Below, in pieces: positions 25,886 through 35,207 of a stretch of DNA of 53,513 bases; the stretch's first letter is position 1; every line of letters starts with the position of its first letter. Made by a program: the position numbers and the translations under genes. Below the pieces are notes generated by a model. That model did no database searches. It had not been told where the DNA came from and worked only from the letters and a program-made list of their open reading frames with translations. Source of the stretch: an uncultured Mobiluncus sp. (lineage in GTDB: Bacteria > Actinomycetota > Actinomycetes > Actinomycetales > Actinomycetaceae); contig NZ_CABTWO010000016.1 of the NCBI RefSeq assembly GCF_902488535.1, positions 1 to 53,513 on the forward strand, given 5' to 3'.

Positions 25886-27703
25886 TTACAGCGTTTTTTC
25901 GCTGTCTTCGGCTTCCTCAGCGTCCTCACCATCTTCGTCGTCCTCCGGCACGTAGTCCACGCCGGTTTCTTTGCGCTGTTCGTCCGTAATCGGGGCGGGC
26001 GCACCGGTGAGCGGATCTAAACCGTCGCCAGCCTTCGGGAAAGCGATAACGTCGCGAATAGACGGGGAACCCGTCAGCATTCCGGCGATGCGGTCCCATC
26101 CCAGAGCCAGGCCGCCGTGCGGCGGAGCGCCGTACTTGAAAGCGTCGAGCAGGAACCCAAAGCGTGCCTGCGCCTCCTCCTGCGAGAAGCCCATGACTTT
26201 AAACACCCGTTCCTGGATGTCACGACGATGGATACGGATGGAACCGCCTCCGAGTTCAACTCCGTTGCACACGATGTCATATGCGTAAGCTAAAGCGCTG
26301 CCCGGGTCGGTATCGAAAGTATCGAGGCATTCTGGCTTCGGCGAAGTAAACGCATGGTGGACAGCGGTCCAAGCGGAGTGGCCCAGCGCCACATCGCCTT
26401 CCGCTTCTGCCTCGCCGGAGGGCTTAAACAGCGGCGCGTCGACCACCCAGGTGAAAGCCCACGCTTTTTCATCGATGAGGTCGCAGCGTTTGCCAATCTC
26501 TAGGCGAGCTGCCCCCAACAACGTTTGTGAAGCGGTCTTGTCTCCGGCGGCAAAGAAAATGCAATCCCCCGGCTGGGCTCCTGTGGCAGCGGCCAAACCG
26601 GCCTTTTCCGCGTCAGAAATATTTTTGGCCACCGGGCCGGCAGTTTCGCCATTTTCATTCAATGTCACGTAGGCCAGACCCTTCGCGCCGCGGGCTTTGG
26701 CCCATTCCTGCCACTTGTCAAAAGTGCGGCGCGGCTGGGAACCGCCACCGGGCATGACTACTGCCCCCACGTAAGGAGCCTGGAAAATCTTAAACGGAGT
26801 GTCTTTGAAAAATTCGGTCAAATCAACGAGTTCATAGCCGAAGCGCAGATCCGGTTTGTCCGAACCGAAGCGATCCATGGCTTCCTGGAAAGGCATCCGC
26901 GGAATCGGAGTGGTCAGGTCATAGCCGATGACTTTCCAAATCTCTTTCAGCAGGTGTTCAGTTACCTCGATGACATCGTCTTGGTCGACGAAACTCATTT
27001 CCAGATCGAGCTGCGTGAATTCGGGTTGGCGATCGGCGCGGGAATCTTCGTCGCGGTAGCAACGAGCCAACTGGAAGTAACGCTCCATACCGCCGACCAT
27101 CAACAGTTGCTTGAACAGCTGTGGCGACTGCGGCAGGGCGTACCACGAGCCGGGACGAATCCGCGCCGGAACCACGAAGTCGCGCGCCCCTTCCGGGGTA
27201 GAACGCGTCAGAGTCGGGGTTTCAATCTCGATGAATTCGTGTTCTTCCATAACCCGCCGGGCAATCTGAGAAATCTGCGAACGCAGCACCAAGTTGTCGT
27301 GCAGCTGACGGCGGCGCAAATCGACGAAACGGTAACGCAGCCGGATGTCTTCCCCGACATTGGAGTCCTCGGCGTGTTCAGAAACTTGGAATGGCAGGGT
27401 CGCACAGGTATTCAAAATCTCGACATCATCGGCCATGACTTCGATATCGCCGGTGGCAATTTCGGGGTTTTCGTTGCCTTCGGGACGCTTCCGCACTTTG
27501 CCTGTGACCTTGAGCACGTATTCGTTACGGACTTCCCGCACCACTTCTTCACTGACGACCAACTGGACAATCCCGGAGGCATCACGCAAATCCATGAAAG
27601 CTACCCCACCGTGGTCTCGGCGCCGATCCACCCAACCGCAGAGGGTGACGGTCTGACCATCGTGGTTCAGGTTCAATTCCGCACATTTGTGAGTTCGCAG
27701 CAA
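25886..27703 (-). CDS. aspS: aspartyl-tRNA synthetase, probably non-discriminating
   Basis: Class II synthetase of 605 residues with an N-terminal OB-fold anticodon domain, the class II core (QLFKQLLMVGGMERYFQLAR, RADRQPEFTQLDLEMSF), the bacterial GAD insertion, and GGLALGWDRIAGML. An acidic tail ends the protein. The best start is TTG at 27703, with AAGGAAGG six bases upstream. Residue 31 in this frame is His (RRRDHGG), as in non-discriminating enzymes such as Pseudomonas, where E. coli has Leu. Such enzymes also charge tRNA-Asn for GatCAB amidation. No asnS or gat genes are in the window. Confidence 0.94.
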   Translation of the reverse strand: MLRTHKCAELNLNHDGQTVTLCGWVDRRRDHGGVAFMDLRDASGIVQLVVSEEVVREVRNEYVLKVTGKVRKRPEGNENPEIATGDIEVMADDVEILNTCATLPFQVSEHAEDSNVGEDIRLRYRFVDLRRRQLHDNLVLRSQISQIARRVMEEHEFIEIETPTLTRSTPEGARDFVVPARIRPGSWYALPQSPQLFKQLLMVGGMERYFQLARCYRDEDSRADRQPEFTQLDLEMSFVDQDDVIEVTEHLLKEIWKVIGYDLTTPIPRMPFQEAMDRFGSDKPDLRFGYELVDLTEFFKDTPFKIFQAPYVGAVVMPGGGSQPRRTFDKWQEWAKARGAKGLAYVTLNENGETAGPVAKNISDAEKAGLAAATGAQPGDCIFFAAGDKTASQTLLGAARLEIGKRCDLIDEKAWAFTWVVDAPLFKPSGEAEAEGDVALGHSAWTAVHHAFTSPKPECLDTFDTDPGSALAYAYDIVCNGVELGGGSIRIHRRDIQERVFKVMGFSQEEAQARFGFLLDAFKYGAPPHGGLALGWDRIAGMLTGSPSIRDVIAFPKAGDGLDPLTGAPAPITDEQRKETGVDYVPEDDEDGEDAEEAEDSEKTL

Positions 27704-27846
27704 CTTATGCCTTCCTTTGAAAGTTCGTCTCAAGTCAATCGGGGCGCAATACCCCGCACCCAGAAAGTGGGCTCTCTCAAGTTTAACGCCTATCTGAGCT
27801 TTGAGAAAACCCTGGAAGTACACCCCGACCGGGCGTCAGATGAAAG

Positions 27847-29721
27847 TCACCGGGATTCCGGGTCCCGCAAACGCATTTCAGAAACCAGTTCAGACAGTTG
27901 CGGATACAAATCTAAATTCTGATTCATTTTGACCAGGAAAGCCTGACGAGTCACTTCCAGGATGAGCGAACGGAATTTGTCGGCGCACTCTTTCCCGTAG
28001 TTTTGCGCCCCGCGATGCAGCATTTTGGCTCCCACCAGGCTCCACACCAGTGTGCCTGCGATGGCCGCAGCGAACACCACGAGGGGGAACGGTACGGGCC
28101 CGACCATCCACACGGCCGCACTGGTGCCGGCTCCGCCGAGGCACGCGACCCCCGCGACGAGGCTCCACAGCAGCCCCACCAGCAATGCCGCTAACCAAAA
28201 CCAGTGTCCGTACCGCCATACCCGCCACCAGGCTCGGAGGGGACGAGCCGGGAATTTCCACGATTCCAAAGCTAGGTTGAGGGCGCTGACCAGGTTGCCG
28301 GACAGCTCCACCGCCTTGAGCTGGGCAAAATCCACCCATTTAGGTGGACGCTGCGCACTGGCAGCCACCGCGTAAGCACGAGCCGCGCTGGTGATTCCCG
28401 CCGCGTTGACGTGGGCGGAAAACTGGTTGCGCGTGTCGGTTTGCGGGGCTGTCTGTACAGAAGTGTGGGTGGTGTCTGTCGAGGAGTCAGCTACGGCTGG
28501 GGTCGCGCTATCGTCTGCCGTTTTTTCTGGGGAAGGGGCAGTCGAGTGAGCAACGAGTTTGTCCTCGGCGGCTTCGTCCACAGCAGTTTCACCCCCGGCG
28601 ATTGCAGAATCTTGACTGGAGGGTGCCAGCGGCTTGATTCCCGCCAACCAGTTCAGCACCGGCCACAGCGTCCAAAAGCCTCCAGCGTGCAGGTATTGTT
28701 TGGAAAAGCTCGCTTGCGCAGCCGCGAGACCACTGACCTGAGCCACCTTATCCACCAGGGTGGTTTCGGCTGGTGATGCGGAAACGGACTGGGCCTGACC
28801 GGGCTGCTTTGCAGGCTCCTCTCCCGCCAGTTCCAAGTCCTGGCTCAGCCGCGTGGCAGCATGATGAATTGCAGCCTGTTCGCCCCTCCAGCGGGCTTCC
28901 GGCGCGTGGGTCAACCCAGCTACGGTTTCGCGGAATCTAGCCAAACTCGAATCATCGTAAACTGAAATCTGCAAGATTTCGGGACTGACCCCCAACCGTG
29001 CGGCGATGGTGGCGAGCTCTTGGTGCAGGGTTTGCACCTGAGTCTCAGTCAAACCCTCGGTGTGAGTCAGGACAAAGTACGAATTGCGGTGACGGGGAAA
29101 CGCCGAAATTTGGCTGTGAAAAGCGGCATCGGCATATTTTTGGGAATCTGTGGTCCACAAAATTACATCCGCTGTTTCCAAGACCTGCGCCGTGGCCGCG
29201 GCCAGTTCCGGTACCAGCAACGTGTCGGGAACCTCCACCACAATCGGGTGACCACACTGCGCCGAAGGCGCTGAACGAATCTGGTAACTCTCGCCTGCAG
29301 CCTCCAAGCTTTCCCCAAACGGGGTGGACCCACCAGAGCAAAACTCCACGCTGACACTGCGCGTAATACCGCTCAGCTCTAAAAACGGTGCAGCCGCCAC
29401 GTCCGCGTCAACATGGGCGACCAGCTCCGTCGTGGTCGGCCGGTGCGTCCCGGTCAGCACCAAGCTGTTACGACGAGCCAAAGTATTCACTACCGTGGAT
29501 TTACCGGTGCCGCTAGGTCCGGCTACCGCCACCACGGTGACTCGGGGGTCCAGGGCATCCCGGCGTTCCAGCTGATTCTCTAACCGTCGCAAATCTTCGA
29601 GAGCCTGAGCTAGGAATGCCTCAGAGCCGGACGTGACCTGAGCGGCATCGAGACACTCCACCGCGCGGTGCAGGGCGGTTTGCATCCGATTTTTGCGTTG
29701 TTCGGGATTGTTCCGAGGCAC
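27847..29721 (-). CDS. membrane-associated dynamin-like GTPase (YfjP-like)
   Basis: A 624-residue P-loop GTPase. Walker A GPSGTGKST is at 68-76; a switch-like segment THRPTTTE follows, then VEVPDTLL in the G3 position and VLTHTEGL near the G4 position. A long Ala/Ser/Thr/Pro-rich linker (about 310-440) precedes two or three C-terminal hydrophobic segments (WFWLAALLVGLLWSLVAGV; FPLVVFAAAIAGTLVWSL), so it is membrane-bound. GTG at 29721 overlaps the stop of the upstream GTPase (TAGTG) with AGAGGAG eight bases before. Tandem GTPase pairs of this type recur in actinobacteria; their role is not settled. Confidence 0.82.
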   Translation of the reverse strand: MPRNNPEQRKNRMQTALHRAVECLDAAQVTSGSEAFLAQALEDLRRLENQLERRDALDPRVTVVAVAGPSGTGKSTVVNTLARRNSLVLTGTHRPTTTELVAHVDADVAAAPFLELSGITRSVSVEFCSGGSTPFGESLEAAGESYQIRSAPSAQCGHPIVVEVPDTLLVPELAAATAQVLETADVILWTTDSQKYADAAFHSQISAFPRHRNSYFVLTHTEGLTETQVQTLHQELATIAARLGVSPEILQISVYDDSSLARFRETVAGLTHAPEARWRGEQAAIHHAATRLSQDLELAGEEPAKQPGQAQSVSASPAETTLVDKVAQVSGLAAAQASFSKQYLHAGGFWTLWPVLNWLAGIKPLAPSSQDSAIAGGETAVDEAAEDKLVAHSTAPSPEKTADDSATPAVADSSTDTTHTSVQTAPQTDTRNQFSAHVNAAGITSAARAYAVAASAQRPPKWVDFAQLKAVELSGNLVSALNLALESWKFPARPLRAWWRVWRYGHWFWLAALLVGLLWSLVAGVACLGGAGTSAAVWMVGPVPFPLVVFAAAIAGTLVWSLVGAKMLHRGAQNYGKECADKFRSLILEVTRQAFLVKMNQNLDLYPQLSELVSEMRLRDPESR

Positions 29722-31415
29722 TAGGACCACTCCTCTCGCAAGATACGCAACGTTTTTCGTCCCGCGGCAATCAGTTCAGAGTTGTCTGGATTGGGAATGC
29801 TTTGCCGTAGCGCAGCGATACGCTGGGAGACCCGACCGTGCAGTCCGCTGCGCAGCGCAGACCGGCTCCATGACCGCAGCCGCAAACGCTTCGAGGCGTC
29901 AAAAAAAGCTCCCAACAGCTCGTCAGCACCGGTGAACTGACAAGTTTCAGGCGAGGCGACCCCAGCAAAAAGGACCGCTAGGAAAAGCGTCTGGGACTCG
30001 TCTGTTGAGAGTTCCTGGTCCCGATTCCATCCAGCTTGGCGGCAGCATTCCGCAGGGGTTAAGGACCACTGTTCCATGAGTTCGCTGCCGTCCAGGGGCG
30101 GCGCAGTTTCGTCTGAAAAGCGGCCAGAGTCGGGTAGCGCGGAGTCATGGATACCCGCAGCAATGATTTGTTCCATCTGAAAGTCCAGGTTCGACACGCT
30201 GCTGGACACCGACCGTTGTACAGCATCCAGCGCCAAATCCGGGCGCACCCGCTGATTGAGCCACGCATTTTTCCATTTCAACCGCTGGCGTATCCAGCTG
30301 TTTTCAGCCCGGCGTTCCTCAAGTTGGCGACGCACGCAGGGTTCCAAAAGGTCAGCAGGCTCACCTTGGAACCAGGTGGATGCCGCAATCTGGGCCTCAA
30401 CGAAATCCAGCAGTTGCTGTTCCAACTGGTCCACAGTTTGCTGTATTTCGTGGCACAGTTGCGTTTCAGCGGCGGCAGCATCGAACACTGTTTCGCTCAA
30501 ATCCAAGACTTCTTGCAGGGAACCAAACAGGGTCTGGCGCGCCATAGCGGAATGCATCAAGGCGTCACCAGCCAGGTTATCGAGCCAGTTGCGCAGGGGT
30601 ACTAAATCTTCGGCAGGCAGTTCTCCGTCGGCGATTTGGGTTTCCATAATGGCAAAAATCGGGACGTCTTCGAGGGTGCTGTCGGCGATTTCCGCGCTGA
30701 GATCCTGTTTTGCCGCCAAGAGGGAGCCTTGCGAGACCCGGTTCAGCACCGCGCCAATAGCGACATCGCGCCGAGCGGCTTTCCGCAGCAACTCCAGCCC
30801 CGGCTCGTCCCGGTAGCGGTTAGCGGTAGTCACGAAAATCCACAGGTCAGCGACTTCCAACAGGTGTTGGGCTAAATCTCGGTTCGTGTCCAGATAGGAA
30901 TCCAAATCGGGACAGTCAATAAGGCACATCCCCGGAGTCATTTTTGCAGTCGAACGCAAAATGAGCTGCGGCTGCGGTGTCGTATCGGTATCCTCGCCCG
31001 CGGAGGCCCGTTCCGGCACGACAGACGTGGCCGCAGGGTCGTCCCATGTGTCGTCGTCTAGTAGGCGGATCTTTTCAAATCCTCCCAAAATACGGTCTGC
31101 CGACAGCCATAACTCGTCGTCGGGATGGTACACCAGTACCGGGGTGAGAGTTGTGGGACGCCTCACGGAAGTCGGTACTTGGGCACCGACCAAAGAGTTA
31201 AGAATGGTGGATTTACCCACCCCGGTGGAGCCCGCCAGCACCGCCACGAGAGGGCCGTCCAAATCGGTACCCCGCGCGCTGAGATGTTCACGCAGTCGGG
31301 AAATCGCCGTTTTTCGCAGCTTGATGGCATCAGCCTGCGCCGCTGGAAAACCAAATTTCAGGTCCTCCAGCTGCCCAGCCAACTCATCCAAAGATACCGC
31401 CGGCGATTCACTCAT
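29721..31415 (-). CDS. dynamin-like GTPase, soluble partner of the tandem pair
   Basis: A 564-residue P-loop GTPase with Walker A GSTGVGKS at 62-69, switch segment SVRRPTTLTP, G3 IDCPDLDSYLDTN, and NRVSQGS near the G4 position. No membrane segment is visible; the rest looks helical, as in dynamin stalks. The ATG at 31415 lies inside the end of hisS (8-base overlap) with AGGTGA nine bases upstream. The downstream GTPase is coupled by a TAGTG overlap, so the two are likely made together and may form a hetero-oligomer (inference). Confidence 0.82.
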   Translation of the reverse strand: MSESPAVSLDELAGQLEDLKFGFPAAQADAIKLRKTAISRLREHLSARGTDLDGPLVAVLAGSTGVGKSTILNSLVGAQVPTSVRRPTTLTPVLVYHPDDELWLSADRILGGFEKIRLLDDDTWDDPAATSVVPERASAGEDTDTTPQPQLILRSTAKMTPGMCLIDCPDLDSYLDTNRDLAQHLLEVADLWIFVTTANRYRDEPGLELLRKAARRDVAIGAVLNRVSQGSLLAAKQDLSAEIADSTLEDVPIFAIMETQIADGELPAEDLVPLRNWLDNLAGDALMHSAMARQTLFGSLQEVLDLSETVFDAAAAETQLCHEIQQTVDQLEQQLLDFVEAQIAASTWFQGEPADLLEPCVRRQLEERRAENSWIRQRLKWKNAWLNQRVRPDLALDAVQRSVSSSVSNLDFQMEQIIAAGIHDSALPDSGRFSDETAPPLDGSELMEQWSLTPAECCRQAGWNRDQELSTDESQTLFLAVLFAGVASPETCQFTGADELLGAFFDASKRLRLRSWSRSALRSGLHGRVSQRIAALRQSIPNPDNSELIAAGRKTLRILREEWS

Positions 31416-32727
31416 AGTTGGCAATCACCTGCGGTTTCAGAAGGTCGGGGGCGGGCGTGAACGTGTCGGCTTGGGCACTTTCCTGGGTTTCGTTAATCAG
31501 GTTCTTAACTTCCCCGGATTCCACAAACCACACGTAAGGGATGCCGCGAGTCACGGCGTATTTGATTTGTTTGCCGTACTTGGCGGCGGTGGGGCTGACT
31601 TCCGTGTTGATACCGCGGGCCCGCAGCTGCCAAGCCACCGCCTCAGCTTGTCCCCTGGTTTCCTCGCTATCCACCGCGACCAATACACAGGTCGGAACCG
31701 GGCGGGACACTTTCGCCCAATCATTAGCCAGAATAATCGAGATGAGCCGGGTCAAACCGATAGACATCCCCACCCCGGGAAAGTGGCGCTTACCTTGGGA
31801 AACCAAGTTATCGTAGCGGCCCCCGGAACAGATAGAACCGTAAGATTCAGCTCCCGTGATAAACGTTTCGTAAACCATGCCGGTGTAGTAATCGAGCCCG
31901 CGGGCAATCTTAAAGTCCGCTACCACGTTGCCGCGCTCGTGGTCGGGAACGCTACGCAGCATTCGCGCCACGTCCGCCAGGCCTTCCTCTAACATGTCGT
32001 CTTGCAGTCCCAGGTCGCGTACTTGCTGGATAACTTGTTCATCGGCACCGCAAATGTCCGCCAAGCTCACCAGAGTCTGCACCTGGGACGTATCGAGCCC
32101 GAGTTCACTCAGCATTTGTGTAAAGTCTTCGGGACGCACCTTGTCGTGTTTATCGATGACTTGCAGAACCTCGTCAACTTGCGAAATGCCCAGGGCGTTG
32201 CAGGCGCCCTGCAAAATCTTGCGGGAATTCACGTGTACCACCGGGGTGGGAATCGGCAGGGATTCCAAAGCTTGCGCCATAATCAGCGGGGCTTCAATCT
32301 CAAACTGGGGCGGTAATGTTTCCGCGGCCACCATATCGATATCGGCCTGAACGAACTCGCGGAAGCGACCCTCCTGGGGACGCTCGCCGCGCCACACCTT
32401 TTGAATTTGGTAACGCTTAAACGGGAAGCGCAACAGGTGAGAATTTTCCAGCACGTAACGGGCCAACGGCACCGTTAAGTCAAAGTGCAGCCCGTTCTTG
32501 CGGTCCTCTTTGCCTTCCTTGTCCTGCAGCCGAGACAGTACGTAGACCTCTTTGGAGGTTTCTCCCTTGCGTTCCAGCTCACTGAGAGGTTCGATGGCAC
32601 GCGTCTCTAAGTGAGAAAAACCGTGCAGTTCAAACACCCTGGTTAAACGAGAAATTAACTCGTCCTCAAGGATTTTTTCCTCCGGGGTGAACTCAGGAAA
32701 ACCTGACAGTGATGTCATCATGGGCAT
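31408..32727 (-). CDS. hisS: histidyl-tRNA synthetase
   Basis: Class II synthetase of 439 residues. Motif 2 lies in FKRYQIQKVWRGERPQEGRF, the His-specific signature ARGLDYYTGMVYE is present, then SICSGGRYDNL and motif 3 near GVGMSIGLTRLISI, with a C-terminal anticodon-binding domain (CVLVAVDSEETRGQA). ATG at 32727 has GAGAG shortly upstream; in-frame Met codons 3 and 4 are alternatives. It follows the MBL gene by 19 bases and overlaps the first GTPase gene by 8. Confidence 0.96.
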   Translation of the reverse strand: MPMMTSLSGFPEFTPEEKILEDELISRLTRVFELHGFSHLETRAIEPLSELERKGETSKEVYVLSRLQDKEGKEDRKNGLHFDLTVPLARYVLENSHLLRFPFKRYQIQKVWRGERPQEGRFREFVQADIDMVAAETLPPQFEIEAPLIMAQALESLPIPTPVVHVNSRKILQGACNALGISQVDEVLQVIDKHDKVRPEDFTQMLSELGLDTSQVQTLVSLADICGADEQVIQQVRDLGLQDDMLEEGLADVARMLRSVPDHERGNVVADFKIARGLDYYTGMVYETFITGAESYGSICSGGRYDNLVSQGKRHFPGVGMSIGLTRLISIILANDWAKVSRPVPTCVLVAVDSEETRGQAEAVAWQLRARGINTEVSPTAAKYGKQIKYAVTRGIPYVWFVESGEVKNLINETQESAQADTFTPAPDLLKPQVIANYE

Positions 32728-32746
32728 ATTCTCTCATTTTCCCAAG

Positions 32747-33457
32747 TCATCTCAGAAATGGGTTGTTCGCGAGCTCCGCCGCCCAGGTGGTTGTCTCCCC
32801 GTGACCGGGCAGCAGCAGCGTGTCGGGGTTGACGCTGATTTTGAGGGTTCGCAAGGTTTCCGTCATCACTTCAGGGTCGGAATGAGGTAGGTCGGTGCGG
32901 CCAATCGAGCCTTTGAAAACCACGTCCCCAGAGAAGCAAAATGCCTGGTTGTCGCTGCCGTCAAAACCGAGTCCCTGACCGTGATCTTCGCCTTTCGCGG
33001 CGCCAAAGAACATCGTGCATCCGGGCGAGTGACCCGGAGCCGGCAGGGCACGCAGCATTAGATCGGGAATAATTTGCGCTCCCCCGCCAGAGAACAGTGC
33101 ATCTGGCGGGGCCTGTACCGTGACGGGCTCCCACGCCCCGTCCATTTCAGTGAAGTATTTGTCTACCCCCAGTTGAACCCCCGGACCGGGAGCATCCATC
33201 CAGAAGTGATCCGGTTTCGCCAGATAAATAGGAGCCTGAGGGTTATAGGCAACCACCTGAGCGGTGTTCCACAGGTGGTCGGCATGGCCGTGAGTCAGCA
33301 AGACCCCTGCCAGTTCAGCATCAAGCTGAGTCAGAAGTTCTTTGATACGCACGGCGGTTTTCGCGCCGGGATCAATAACTAAAGCGGATTTGTTCGCAGT
33401 GACCACAACATAGCAATTTTCACCGTAAATCGGCGAAACAATCCGTAACACATCCAT
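32747..33457 (-). CDS. metallo-beta-lactamase-fold hydrolase (glyoxalase II-like)
   Basis: A 236-residue zinc hydrolase. The core metal motif THGHADH has His56, His58, Asp60 and His61, and later ligands appear in ALPAPGHSPGC and the C-terminal LLPGHGE. The family includes hydroxyacylglutathione hydrolases and related thioesterases; the substrate cannot be set. A gene of this kind commonly sits between rel and hisS in actinobacteria. The ATG lacks a ribosome-binding site; TAGCCT six bases before it could be a -10 for a leaderless mRNA. Confidence 0.88.
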   Translation of the reverse strand: MDVLRIVSPIYGENCYVVVTANKSALVIDPGAKTAVRIKELLTQLDAELAGVLLTHGHADHLWNTAQVVAYNPQAPIYLAKPDHFWMDAPGPGVQLGVDKYFTEMDGAWEPVTVQAPPDALFSGGGAQIIPDLMLRALPAPGHSPGCTMFFGAAKGEDHGQGLGFDGSDNQAFCFSGDVVFKGSIGRTDLPHSDPEVMTETLRTLKISVNPDTLLLPGHGETTTWAAELANNPFLR

Positions 33458-33522
33458 AGTTCAAGGCTAACTGATTTTTTGCATCACGAATTTTCTTTCG
33501 CCCAGTTTCCCGAATGCGTGTC

Positions 33523-33553
33523 TTTTCAAGTAAAGTAATCCTGGAAATATACT
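33523..33553 (+). promoter_or_regulatory. candidate promoter of the DUF349 gene
   Basis: TATACT at 33548-33553 is a good -10 (five of six). TTTTCA at 33523-33528 is a weak -35 (four of six) at a 19-base spacing. Predicted initiation near 33560 would leave a leader of about 48 bases before the ATG at 33608. Confidence 0.38.
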
Positions 33554-33607
33554 TACCAACGCGAACGGAACGTGCCGCGGCACCAACCCCGTCAGGAGGA
33601 AAAATTC

Positions 33608-35158
33608 ATGGCCACGTCTGAACAGGAATCTAACACCAGCGAAATCAAGGAACCGCAGGAAAACCAACCTGGTGAAACCTCAACCGGACCTGCCCAGACT
33701 GCAGCTGAAACAGGCGGCGAACCCCAGAACGAAACGCCAGCGGCACCGGCTCCCGAACCTGCCCTGACCAAGGAAACTCCCGCAGCTCCCGAACCAACCC
33801 CTGCTAATGAAACTCCCGGGGCATCCGCGCCCCAAGCTACTGAAAAAACCGCGCAGATCACCCCGGTACACCTTGAGAGTACCAATCAAAACAAACCCGT
33901 GGGACCTGTTGAGAAAATCGCTATGGATGAGGCTGCCCAATATGGACGTATCGACGCGGAGGGGCGCGTTTTCGTCAAGGACGGAGATACGGAACGGGAA
34001 GTCGGCCAATACGCGGACGGCATTCCTGAACAGCCTTTTGCCCTTTACGTGCGCCGTTTTCTGGATTTGCAAGCCCAGGTCGATTTGGCTCAAGCACGTT
34101 TGGCCACGTTAAAGGCGCATGACATTGATGCCACGTTGAAGTCTTTGGACAAGGCAATGGAGTCCCCGATGGTGGTGGGCAACCTGGCTGGGCTGCGTGC
34201 TCGCATTGAAAAACTGCGGGAGCTGGGCACGGCACGCAAGGAACAGTTGGCTGAGGAACGCGAAGTCGCCAAGGCACAAGCCCTCGAGACGCGCAACAAG
34301 ATTGTGGAGGCCGCCGAAAAAATTGCCGCCCAAGACCCGGAACGCACCCAGTGGAAGCAATCCGGTGAACGCCTGCGCGAACTGCTGGAATCGTGGAAAG
34401 ATTCCCAACGCAAGGGACCGCGTATCGACCGCGCCACCGAGGACGCCTTGTGGAAACGTTTCTCGGCAGCCCGCACGTCTTTTGACCGGCACCGCAAGTC
34501 ATTCTTTTCACAGCTCGACGCCAAGCGGGCGGAAGTTCGAAACGCCAAGGAAGCCCTGATTAAACGCGCCGAGGAACTCGCTAACTCGACTGACTGGGCG
34601 CGAACCTCCGCGGCTTATCGCGACTTGATGGCGGAATGGAAAGCGGCCGGACGTGCTTCCCGGAAAGACGACGACGCTCTGTGGGAGCGTTTCCGCGCGG
34701 CTCAGCAAGTCTTTTTTGACGCCCGTAGCGCTGACAACGCAAAGACCAGCACGGAAGAACAAGCCAACCTTGAGGTCAAGGAAAAGCTGCTGGAACAGGC
34801 GAAAGCCCTCATGCCGGTGAAAGACTTGGAAACCGCCAAGGCGAAGTTCCGCGACCTGTTGGATAAATGGGACGAAGCTGGGCGGGTCCCCCGCGGCGAT
34901 ATGCAGCGCTTGGAAAACGGGTTGCGTTCCGTGGAACAGGCGATTGCAAAAGCCGAAAATGAGGCGTGGGTCAAGTCCAATCCGGAAACGAAAGCTCGCG
35001 CTGAGGGGCTAGTGGGTCAGCTCGAAGAGAAAATCACCAAACTTGAAGCCGAAATTGCCGCCGCGAAACAGAGCGGTAAAGACACCAAGAAACTGGAAGA
35101 AGATCTGCAGGCCCGGAAGGGCTGGCTTGACCAGGCTCGGAAAGCCGCGGCGGAGTAG
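33608..35158 (+). CDS. DUF349 domain protein
   Basis: A 516-residue, strongly charged helical protein. The first 90 residues are low-complexity Pro/Ala/Glu/Thr; the rest contains repeated DUF349 units recognisable by WK-type cores such as QWKQSGERLRELLESWK, LMAEWKAAGRASRKDDDALW and FRDLLDKWDEAGRVPRGDM. A coiled-coil C-terminus follows. It has no membrane segment. Ribosome-binding site AGGAGG lies eight bases before ATG. Genes of this family lie beside rel in many actinobacteria; a link to stringent response or RNA metabolism is only suggested by position. Confidence 0.88.
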   Translation: MATSEQESNTSEIKEPQENQPGETSTGPAQTAAETGGEPQNETPAAPAPEPALTKETPAAPEPTPANETPGASAPQATEKTAQITPVHLESTNQNKPVGPVEKIAMDEAAQYGRIDAEGRVFVKDGDTEREVGQYADGIPEQPFALYVRRFLDLQAQVDLAQARLATLKAHDIDATLKSLDKAMESPMVVGNLAGLRARIEKLRELGTARKEQLAEEREVAKAQALETRNKIVEAAEKIAAQDPERTQWKQSGERLRELLESWKDSQRKGPRIDRATEDALWKRFSAARTSFDRHRKSFFSQLDAKRAEVRNAKEALIKRAEELANSTDWARTSAAYRDLMAEWKAAGRASRKDDDALWERFRAAQQVFFDARSADNAKTSTEEQANLEVKEKLLEQAKALMPVKDLETAKAKFRDLLDKWDEAGRVPRGDMQRLENGLRSVEQAIAKAENEAWVKSNPETKARAEGLVGQLEEKITKLEAEIAAAKQSGKDTKKLEEDLQARKGWLDQARKAAAE

Positions 35159-35207
35159 CGCCCCCGCTGTACCTTAGGCCAGTATTTTTCTGAGTTTCCC
35201 CCGCCGT

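Noticed and set aside
26954..27922. Plus-strand open frame of 322 codons
   Set aside because: Antisense to aspS and the end of the GTPase gene; no protein-family features.
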